Part shown: positions 20,501 through 24,409 of the stretch, in pieces
How the letters are laid out: every line of letters starts with the position of its first letter
Position numbering within the stretch: the first letter of the stretch is position 1
Assembly: GCA_019648995.1 (NCBI GenBank)
Contig: BLXT01006069.1
Location: 948,716 to 975,716, forward strand
DNA: 27,001 nucleotides
DNA from: Plakobranchus ocellatus
Lineage: Eukaryota > Mollusca > Gastropoda > Plakobranchidae
Direction of reading: 5' to 3'
The notes under the pieces: generated by a model
Told to the model about the DNA's origin: nothing
The model's database searches: none
What the model saw: the letters and a program-made list of their open reading frames with translations, nothing else
Program-made: the position numbers and the translations under genes

Positions 20501-23500
20501 CACTCTAAGATGCCATAAAATAAATTCTGTTTTATGGCTGATTCTTCCATAAAAGGTCTCATTTTGTATGGGCATCACAAATTTAATATCTCAGTCAGGC
20601 CCTAGAATGATATTGAAATGATTGTAACAAATGAGAATTGAGAAAGATCTACTCAAGGGTTGCTGACATTTAAATAGAAAACAGACAGAAAGCTGAAAAA
20701 ATCATGTGTGCAACAGATATTGTGAATGTTTCTGGTTCAGCATAAAAGTTGAGTTTGACCACTTTTCAGATAGCTTTTGTTTAAAATCCCTTACATTTCA
20801 TCCTTTTTCAGCTCCAGGTTGTTTTTTTTTTGTTTGTAGCTATCGTACTTTGACTAAAAATATCCACACTCTTAAAATCAGCTATATTTTTGTACAAAAT
20901 ATTTCATATGTTATTGCATTTAATTTAATTATTTTTTTTTTTTTATTTTCATTTTTGAAAATCAACTGCGTTTAGTGCACCTGCGCGCGCGCGTGTGTGT
21001 GCATGCATGCTTGATAGAGGGAGAGAATGGGAATGAGATTTTCAATTTTCTAAATTTCAGTTCTTTATCTGCAGCTGATGTTTTGAGTCTCTTTGTTTCT
21101 CCTGCAGTGCACTAATGATCAACTCGATCATGTCAGCATTTCAGCCGCAGTACATTGCTCAGCGTGCTATCACCTTCACTGAGATGATACGAGAATGTGA
21201 AGACACAGGCCTACCCAAAGTGAGTGAGCTTTAATGTAGTATTTCTGAGCATACTATCTTACTACAGTGAGGTAGATTTGAAAAACTCACGATACTCAGT
21301 GACATATTTTGATTCACCAAGCATAATGAAAGTATTCCCAATTAGTTTTTGGATTTTTTCCCTGGGGATGGGGGGGTTAGAGGCTGGCATGTAGGGTTTC
21401 TCTTACATTTTCTTTTATACCTTTTTCTTTTGTGTCTCGAGTAGTTCTTAATTTATCTGAGTTATAATAAACCCAGTCATAAAAAAATTTCCATGACGAG
21501 AAAAAAATTGTGATTCTCTTTTAATTTTATAACTGAGTCAGTAATCATCATTAAATTCCTATGTAATTCAAAACCAATTAACTTTTGAGTCTCTTTCCCA
21601 ACACAATTAGGGGTTCTCTTGGGCTTAGAAATTCTGAACCTTTCTTTTTTCTTTACAATTTTTTTTTTACATTGTATATGACAACTTCAAATTTTGAAAG
21701 CATTTATGATAAATCTTTCTGTGTGCTCACTATAACAAGCAATGCCTCTGACTGCTTTTTCATCCTTTCAAGTTGCATCCTTCTGTATGTGAATCCTCTA
21801 TTTTTCTCTTCAATGCTACAATCAGCATACTCTATACAGAACGTTTGGTCTATGCCTGGTTGTAGCAAACACACCTGAGGACCAAAAGCTCTCAGTGCTG
21901 AATGAGGTCTGGAAAGTTGTGGTGAAGCTAAAAAATCCTGCTGTGAGTCATTCACCATTACAAAGTTTATTATATGTAGTTTTATTCTTTATTATTGACT
22001 TAAAATATTTAAAATGCAACTTCTGACACATTAAGACTGGTATTGTCTTGAGACCATCCTAGAAGTAAAATACATGTGATAACTTTGCTTGCTGCTCAAG
22101 ATACTTTTTTTTACACATAATCAGATTATAAATTTCAAAGTTCATTTTTAAAAGACTTCCAAGAATTTCTCAGCCAAAGACAAGAATAATGACCCTGAGA
22201 TAAGGTTAAGCCTTATTGATATGATGTGTTTTGCTATACAAATTGTTGAATGGCAGATGACAAGAAAGAGTTAATCACATCCATACATGGGAGTATAACT
22301 TCTGTAGCCAAATGAAAGGCAATATTGTCAGTGCTAAGTGTATTGATGATACTGCTCTTTATCTGGCTGTGGCAGATAAAATCACGTTACTTTTTGATAG
22401 TAAGGGTGACAATAATCTCATATTTGAAACAGGAAAAAAGCTACATACTTTTAGAGAGGGATAAGTTTTGCAGGCATCTAGACTTGTCACATTTGAATTA
22501 ATGACTTTAAACTGACTGCTGTGCATAGAGGCTATATCTTCTGATGCTCATAGCAAAATTTGGCCAGTCTTGTTTTCAATCCTTCAACCAGGCATAGTAT
22601 TGTCATTAATGTTCTTAACTAATTTACCTTACCTTCTTAAGGAAATATTGATTCAGGTGTTAGAACTTTTGTTAGGTATATACATGTAGCGTATTATAAG
22701 GTTATTTCTTTGACTGTTTTTTTTTTATTCAATCTTGCATTACAGGAATAAAACATGGCTTTTTGAATTGTGGAATAAGAGAACACCCCGAGCTTGAAAA
22801 TAGTGCTGTAAAGCAATGACCATTTGTCAGAATGATCTAAAATTGGTGATTATAGATGAAGCATGGTCTGATATAAAAATTGAATCGTGAGGAATGCTGA
22901 AAATTTCGGTAAAAAATTTCCATTCTAATAATAAAGAATTTACAAAAGGAAAAAAAACAAAAAAACAGCCTTTAGGTAACTTTACCCTCTGATATGAAGA
23001 TAGGATCAATATCTTCATCCTTTGTCATGTGAGAATACCATAGTTACCCTTGAAATGTTTGTTTTATTCTCAGTAAATCTGTGCCAAACTTATGTATCTT
23101 ATATATTCATCATATTCTGCAGGACTATATAAGCTGTGCTGAAGTCTGGATTGAGTATGTTGTCAAAAATTTTGGAGTAAGTTGCAGAATTTCTTTTTTT
23201 TTTCATTTACACAGATTGTTTTGGTTATGTGATTTCACTCCCAAAAAAAAGTTTTAAACATTAATTCTCTAATGAATTTTTTTATAAAGAAAAAGAAAAA
23301 AGTCTTACAAAATAAATAGACAACATAGCTTAGTCAACGATATGTCTGCTAAGTTTCCTTTTTTTGAGTTCCTCTTAAAGTTTGTTTTGTTATTTTTTTT
23401 CATTTAAATCCATTACCAATATTTTTTTGCATAGTGATCAATAGTGCTTTGGATTTTTTAAAATTTGTTCTCCATCTCCAAATATTGTGTTGCTTTGCAT

Positions 23501-24064
23501 GTTTAGAAACGTGAACTGAGCACAATTCTTGGTGACATCATCAAACACATGATACCTGACCGAGCATATGAAGATTTTTATCCTCAACTCCAGTCTGTGA
23601 TATCTAAGATCCTGGACCATCAACATGATTTCTCTCTGCTCTTTTCCCTGGTAAGTTTTACAGTTTTGAGGGGCAACAAATACTGACAGAGAATTTGCTT
23701 TTATGTTGAGTGATAAATATCAGCCTTGCGTATCTCTTTTATGCTTTAGGCCTGTTTTCTTTCTTTTATGCAATTTGTTTTTAGCCTGTGATCTGTCATC
23801 ATAAACTTTACAAATCAATAATCTTCTTCCAAAAATGTTGCATTTGGATCAGTAGATTTTGTACTATTACATTCTTATGATTCAGGCAATAAGAAATTAA
23901 TAACTCATTTCTTGAATTCCTCTAACTTTGGGATTTGAATGTTATGCTAATGTCATGCATTTTTTCTTTGGTCCTCAGGAAAAATTCTTACCATTTATTG
24001 ACATGTTCCAGAAGGAAGGTATAAAAGTTGAAGTGTGCAAAGGCATATTTGAGTCCTTTAGCAA
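2319..24064 (+). CDS. VPS35L: VPS35L (Retriever subunit), exons 1-18 of a longer gene
   Basis: VPS35L is the large alpha-solenoid scaffold of Retriever. With VPS26C and VPS29, and together with the CCC complex, it forms Commander, which returns SNX17-selected cargo such as integrins from endosomes to the plasma membrane. Eighteen exons join in one frame to give 635 codons plus 2 nt, against roughly 960 residues in the vertebrate protein as I recall it, so about the last third is missing to the right. Conserved blocks include SHPLKAIT (residues 29-36), DPLS repeats (65-86), [10 protein letters not shown] (155-164), [10 protein letters not shown] (197-206), [76 protein letters not shown] and [13 protein letters not shown]. 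Introns use GT-AG, and no frameshift or premature stop is seen. The start is the only ATG of exon 1 in good context, giving MASYEWHP, like the MAVFPWHS start of the vertebrate protein. The gene is intron-rich, so it is not a processed copy. Identification is from remembered homologous sequence; no search was run. Confidence 0.96.
2672..2995. repeat. GAT/ATG-rich low-complexity tract
   Basis: About 320 bp of imperfect GAT, GAA and GGT triplets (GATGAGGATGACGATGAAGATGATGG and similar). An open frame crosses the minus strand but encodes only His/Ile/Thr-rich low-complexity sequence and is not a gene. It is probably a decayed trinucleotide microsatellite. Confidence 0.8.
3639..3650 (+). repeat. 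Target-site duplication, left copy (ATTAAATAGAAT)
   Basis: A 12-bp exact copy of the sequence at 5131-5142. The two copies flank the LINE and differ from each other immediately outside the 12 bases, so they set its ends. Confidence 0.85.
3651..5130 (+). mobile_element. 5'-truncated RTE-like LINE carrying a broken reverse transcriptase
   Basis: Recognisable non-LTR reverse transcriptase from the palm to the C terminus: [14 protein letters not shown] (from 3743), [10 protein letters not shown], motif A as [12 protein letters not shown], motif B as [10 protein letters not shown] (usually RQGC), motif C YADD at 4448-4459, [23 protein letters not shown], and a C-terminal WRNMIANV ending at a TGA in the 3' tail. 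The endonuclease domain is absent because the copy is truncated at its 5' end. The coding frame is broken: a ~10-nt insertion near 3955-3965, a shift near 4396, a stop after [10 protein letters not shown], a further shift near 4830, and apparent loss of a segment between the LKEA and RSRGRQR motifs. The very short 3' UTR merging into a TGATGATGATAATG tail fits the RTE clade; the clade call is tentative. It is a dead copy inside VPS35L intron 1, in the same orientation as the gene. Confidence 0.92.
5131..5142 (+). repeat. Target-site duplication, right copy (ATTAAATAGAAT)
   Basis: Exact match to 3639-3650. It directly follows the GAT-type tail of the LINE, the arrangement left by target-primed reverse transcription. 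Confidence 0.85.
5143..8059 (+). other. Intron 1, remaining part
   Basis: About 2.9 kb of AT-rich sequence with many A and T runs. I found no exon with VPS35L similarity, no convincing coding frame on either strand and no recognisable transposon. It ends in TTATTGCAG. Confidence 0.75.
8060..8150 (+). CDS. VPS35L: VPS35L exon 2 (residues 6-36)
   Basis: The 91-nt exon follows TTATTGCAG and ends at ATCACA/GTGAGT. It encodes [16 protein letters not shown] and then SHPLKAIT. The Pro-Leu pair at residues 31-32 corresponds to the N-terminal PLK segment of the vertebrate protein, which as I recall is used for VPS29 contact. Confidence 0.93.
8151..9081 (+). other. Intron 2
   Basis: 931 bp of AT-rich intron with no gene seen. 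A small perfect hairpin AGCATT-GGGGA-AATGCT lies near 8673-8689. The intron ends in ATTTTAG. Confidence 0.8.
9082..9297 (+). CDS. VPS35L: VPS35L exon 3 (residues 37-108)
   Basis: The 216-nt, phase 0-0 exon encodes the low-complexity N-terminal belt. It opens [11 protein letters not shown], contains three DPLS motifs at residues 65-68, 71-74 and 83-86, and closes with a Ser/Gly/Lys-rich stretch before the donor AAG/GTATAT. The segment is probably disordered apart from the short DPLS motifs. Confidence 0.95.
9298..9946 (+). other. Intron 3, with a G-rich run
   Basis: 649 bp. At 9403-9419 the sense strand reads GGGGAGGGGGGGTGGGG, a fit to the simple G-quadruplex pattern, about 105 nt after the donor. 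A T-rich stretch precedes the acceptor TATTTTCAG. No gene is seen; an open frame from 9719 only runs through the intron into exon 4. Confidence 0.75.
9947..9997 (+). CDS. VPS35L: VPS35L exon 4 (residues 109-125), possible cassette exon
   Basis: The 51-nt, phase 0-0 exon between TATTTTCAG and AAG/GTAACA encodes [17 protein letters not shown]. Sequence conservation here is weak, as expected of the linker between the DPLS belt and the solenoid. The call therefore rests on good splice signals and a continuous frame. Because it is a multiple of three and in phase 0 at both ends, it could be skipped without shifting the frame. Confidence 0.75.
10082..10235 (+). CDS. VPS35L: VPS35L exon 5 (residues 126-177)
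   Basis: After a long T run and CAG, 154 nt encode [20 protein letters not shown] followed by [10 protein letters not shown]. The acidic region and FEPW..K..ILAKYTT block are diagnostic of VPS35L. It ends AGAG/GTATCT and leaves one base of the next codon. Confidence 0.95.
10236..11376 (+). other. Intron 5
   Basis: 1141 bp containing a short LINE 3' end followed by a TA run. The remainder, including 10700-11370, is AT-rich with no gene seen. It ends in a clear polypyrimidine tract, TTTCTTTCTCCCTCAG. Confidence 0.8.
10499..10672 (+). mobile_element. Short 3' end of a second RTE-like LINE copy
   Basis: An open frame reads [20 protein letters not shown] and then continues to [16 protein letters not shown] and TGA. 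Its last 50 bases match the end of the LINE at 3651-5130 (TGGAGG.ACATGATCGCCAA, then CAAGG.AC.TGATGATGAT), so both belong to one family or close relatives. The stop codon is the first unit of a (GAT)n tail, which merges into (TA)n at about 10670-10690. Only the last ~50 codons are present; the target-site duplication, if any, is hidden in the TA-rich flanks. Confidence 0.85.
11377..11465 (+). CDS. VPS35L: VPS35L exon 6 (residues 177-206)
   Basis: The 89-nt exon completes a split valine codon and encodes [12 protein letters not shown], then [17 protein letters not shown], a highly conserved VPS35L block at the start of the folded part. The donor is GAG/GTAAAG. Confidence 0.95.
11466..11905 (+). 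other. Intron 6
   Basis: 440 bp, dominated by the compound microsatellite and a GTG-rich tract, then an ordinary pyrimidine-rich 3' end (TCCATCATTAG). The G-rich stretch TTTTTTCCTTGGGGTGGGGG near 11760 resembles one in intron 14 near 21355. Confidence 0.8.
11511..11576. repeat. Compound (GT)n-(CA)n-(TA)n microsatellite
   Basis: A GT run, then TCTATATAT, then an (AC)n run and a (TA)n run. The GT and AC arms can pair as a hairpin of about a dozen base pairs about 50 nt after the exon 6 donor. A GTG-rich tract follows at about 11641-11690. Open frames in this area are low-complexity artefacts. Confidence 0.9.
11906..12034 (+). CDS. VPS35L: VPS35L exon 7 (residues 207-249)
   Basis: The 129-nt, phase 0-0 exon encodes [20 protein letters not shown], then [20 protein letters not shown] and AIQ, one of the best conserved parts of the protein. 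The donor is CAG/GTAATG. The last ~55 bp of the exon plus the donor are the template for a tandem array that fills much of the following intron. Confidence 0.96.
12445..12455 (+). repeat. SINE target-site duplication, left copy (TATCCAGATAA)
   Basis: An exact 11-bp match to 12684-12694. The sequence belongs to a copy of the exon-7-derived array, so the SINE landed in a pre-existing array unit. Confidence 0.8.
12456..12683 (+). mobile_element. tRNA-derived SINE, 5'-truncated
   Basis: The 228-bp insert begins just before a consensus pol III B box, GGTTCGAATCC (12468-12478). It then has a core with TCTGTGTCCACCTAGCAATAATGGGTA, reminiscent of the CORE/Deu-type central domains seen in mollusc and other animal SINEs, then GGCGGCAAGGAAATCAATGGCAAACTACC. 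It ends in AATTTACTTTAT. The A box and 5' half of the tRNA head are missing. The 11-bp duplication on both sides sets the ends. The SINE superfamily is an inference from memory. Confidence 0.8.
12684..12694 (+). repeat. SINE target-site duplication, right copy (TATCCAGATAA)
   Basis: Matches 12445-12455 exactly. The array unit resumes directly after it with TGTTATGAACG. Confidence 0.8.
13060..13144 (+). CDS. VPS35L: VPS35L exon 8 (residues 250-278)
   Basis: The 85-nt exon after TTAAATAG encodes [18 protein letters not shown] and then [11 protein letters not shown], almost identical to the vertebrate block. It ends TTTTG/GTAAGT with one base of the next codon. Confidence 0.96.
13145..13666 (+). 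other. Intron 8
   Basis: 522 bp of T-rich sequence. Two open frames (from 13112 and 13435) are hydrophobic products of poly-T composition with no recognisable similarity. It ends in GATTGCCAG. Confidence 0.8.
13667..13741 (+). CDS. VPS35L: VPS35L exon 9 (residues 278-303)
   Basis: The 75-nt exon between ATTGCCAG and TCAG/GTACTT encodes [20 protein letters not shown] and ends PHRLS. The G(K/R)LVYER block is conserved; the downstream linker is variable in the family. It leaves one base of the next codon. Confidence 0.93.
13742..14565 (+). other. Intron 9
   Basis: 824 bp of AT-rich intron. No gene or known repeat is seen. It ends in TTTCTGCTTTCAG. Confidence 0.8.
14566..14710 (+). CDS. VPS35L: VPS35L exon 10 (residues 303-351)
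   Basis: The 145-nt exon encodes [20 protein letters not shown], then [20 protein letters not shown] and [28 protein letters not shown] is the strongest family signature in the window. The donor is ACAGG/GTGAGT, leaving two bases. Confidence 0.97.
14711..15137 (+). other. Intron 10
   Basis: 427 bp, AT-rich, no gene seen. It ends in GTCTTTATTAG. Confidence 0.8.
15138..15231 (+). CDS. VPS35L: VPS35L exon 11 (residues 351-382)
   Basis: The 94-nt exon encodes [20 protein letters not shown] and then [11 protein letters not shown], matching the R..IRG.GDPLVS.YAR.YLCR block of the family. It ends in phase 0 at TGCAGG/GTGAGT. Confidence 0.95.
15232..16647 (+). other. Intron 11
   Basis: 1416 bp. 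It contains a SINE-like insert at about 15708-16021. The flanks, 15232-15707 and 16022-16647, are AT-rich with a C11-12 run near 16486 and no gene seen. It ends in GATTCCTTCTAG. Confidence 0.8.
15708..16021 (+). mobile_element. Probable tRNA-derived SINE with internal inverted repeat
   Basis: The segment is less AT-rich than its flanks. It opens with a tRNA-like head: A-box-like TGGCACAAGGG at 15717 and a weak B-box-like GCTTGAGCCCC about 15773. The head is about 84 nt, with ends GGGCATA and TATTGGC partly complementary. A body follows, ending in an ATTGATTGA tail near 16012-16020. Arms at 15793-15820 and 15897-15922 (GGCCTGATG..AGGCCTGAAA against TTCAGGCC.TCATCAGGCC) can form a long hairpin. 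No target-site duplication was found. An open frame from 15787 crosses it but has no protein similarity I can see. Confidence 0.5.
16648..16725 (+). CDS. VPS35L: VPS35L exon 12 (residues 383-408)
   Basis: The 78-nt, phase 0-0 exon between CCTTCTAG and CATCAG/GTTTGG encodes [20 protein letters not shown] and then ISTFHQ. The VG..VAP start and F.DF...F.Q end align with the family. Confidence 0.92.
16726..18080 (+). other. Intron 12
   Basis: 1355 bp of AT-rich sequence with no exon, transposon or RNA gene that I can recognise. It ends in CTACATTCACAG. Confidence 0.8.
18081..18250 (+). CDS. VPS35L: VPS35L exon 13 (residues 409-465)
   Basis: The 170-nt exon encodes [20 protein letters not shown], then [20 protein letters not shown] and [20 protein letters not shown].....E.P.YL.L..P..D.I.QC...APE aligns with the vertebrate protein. 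The donor is ACAA/GTGAGA, leaving two bases. Confidence 0.95.
18430..19620 (+). repeat. Weak periodic motif array (~160-230 bp spacing) in intron 13
   Basis: Segments resembling GTGAGGAATGT.AC.TGGACAAA occur six or seven times with spacings of roughly 160-230 bp (18439, 18600, 18789, 18990, 19165, 19360, perhaps 19600). Between motifs the sequences align poorly by eye, so this may be a very old satellite or the remains of one repeat family. An exact CGTGAGGAATG also appears in intron 15 at 22886. Confidence 0.35.
20982..21010. repeat. 29-bp strictly alternating pyrimidine-purine tract (Z-DNA candidate)
   Basis: TGCGCGCGCGCGTGTGTGTG followed by CATGCATGC, with no break in the Y-R alternation and a CG-rich start. 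It lies about 100 bp upstream of exon 14 and is the most CG-dense point of an AT-rich intron. Confidence 0.85.
21108..21219 (+). CDS. VPS35L: VPS35L exon 14 (residues 465-502)
   Basis: The 112-nt exon after CTCCTGCAG encodes [20 protein letters not shown] and then [27 protein letters not shown] and I.EC...G.PK match the family. It ends in phase 0 at CCCAAA/GTGAGT. Confidence 0.95.
21220..21825 (+). other. Intron 14
   Basis: 606 bp. It carries a G-rich stretch (CCCTGGGGATGGGGGGG at about 21359-21376) resembling one in intron 6. No gene is seen. The acceptor used is CTACAATCAG; the later CTATACAG would put the downstream exon out of frame. Confidence 0.75.
21826..21942 (+). CDS. VPS35L: VPS35L exon 15 (residues 503-541)
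   Basis: The 117-nt, phase 0-0 exon encodes [20 protein letters not shown] and then [19 protein letters not shown]. The acceptor at 21824-21825 was chosen because it alone keeps the frame and gives HTLYRTFGL, like HLLFRSLGL in the vertebrate protein. The donor is CCTGCT/GTGAGT. Confidence 0.93.
21943..23122 (+). other. Intron 15
   Basis: 1180 bp of AT-rich intron. It contains a CGTGAGGAATG motif at 22886-22896 shared with intron 13. No gene is seen. It ends in ATATTCTGCAG. Confidence 0.8.
23123..23176 (+). CDS. VPS35L: VPS35L exon 16 (residues 542-559)
   Basis: The 54-nt, phase 0-0 exon encodes [18 protein letters not shown], matching the DYINCAEVWVEY block, between TTCTGCAG and TTTGGA/GTAAGT. 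Confidence 0.95.
23177..23506 (+). other. Intron 16
   Basis: 330 bp, T-rich, no gene seen. It ends in GCATGTTTAG. Confidence 0.85.
23507..23650 (+). CDS. VPS35L: VPS35L exon 17 (residues 560-607)
   Basis: The 144-nt, phase 0-0 exon encodes [20 protein letters not shown], then [20 protein letters not shown] and [11 protein letters not shown]...IL.D.IKHM.PDRA.ED.YPQLQ is nearly invariant in the family. The donor is CCCTG/GTAAGT. Confidence 0.96.
23651..23978 (+). other. Intron 17
   Basis: 328 bp, AT-rich, no gene seen. It ends in TTCTTTGGTCCTCAG. Confidence 0.85.
23979..24064 (+). CDS. VPS35L: VPS35L exon 18 (residues 608-636), last exon in the window
   Basis: The 86-nt exon encodes [20 protein letters not shown] and then KGIFESFS, ending AGCAA/GTAAGT with two bases of the next codon. 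The next expected segment of the family is not found before the window ends, so the gene continues beyond the retroelement to the right. Confidence 0.95.
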
Positions 24065-24409
24065 GTAAGTCTGTCTGAAATTATATTATTATTTCATATT
24101 ACTGGTTTTATTAAATTATATGCAGTATCAAAGTCCTTATATTTTTCATCCAAATTTCCATCTACAAGTTGATTCTCGTTGAGTTCTTTTGTGAAGTACA
24201 CTTAGACCTCTCAGAACTCCCACTTTTGGCTTGTTTCTTTTCTTTGGGGTATGGAATACCTTTTAATATGTCTCTCCATGATTTAAAGCACCTACTTTTC
24301 CTTTCTTTCCATATAATTTTTCTCAAGCTATTGCTGATATTTTGCTTTTCTTTTTATATTTAAATTATATTTTATTCTGTCATCCTGGTTAATACTCTAT
24401 AGCATCCCA
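24065..24409 (+). other. Intron 18, part before the retroelement
   Basis: About 345 bp of T-rich intron. An open frame from 24169 is hydrophobic and low-complexity with no recognisable similarity. No VPS35L exon is seen. Confidence 0.8.

Larger units (their letters stand above)
18251..21107 (+). other. Intron 13, with a dispersed GTGAGGAATG motif family
   Basis: 2857 bp, the largest uninterrupted intron in the visible gene after intron 1. A motif near GTGAGGAATGTTACTTGGACA recurs in decayed form at about 18439, 18600, 18789, 18990, 19165 and 19360. A Y-R alternating tract lies at 20982-21010. Short open frames (18322, 20081, 20706) have no similarity to known proteins and are probably chance. 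It ends in GTTTCTCCTGCAG. Confidence 0.75.

Noticed and set aside
21833-21840. Alternative acceptor CTATACAG for exon 15
   Set aside because: It would shift the frame and lose the HTLYRTFGL sequence that matches the family.
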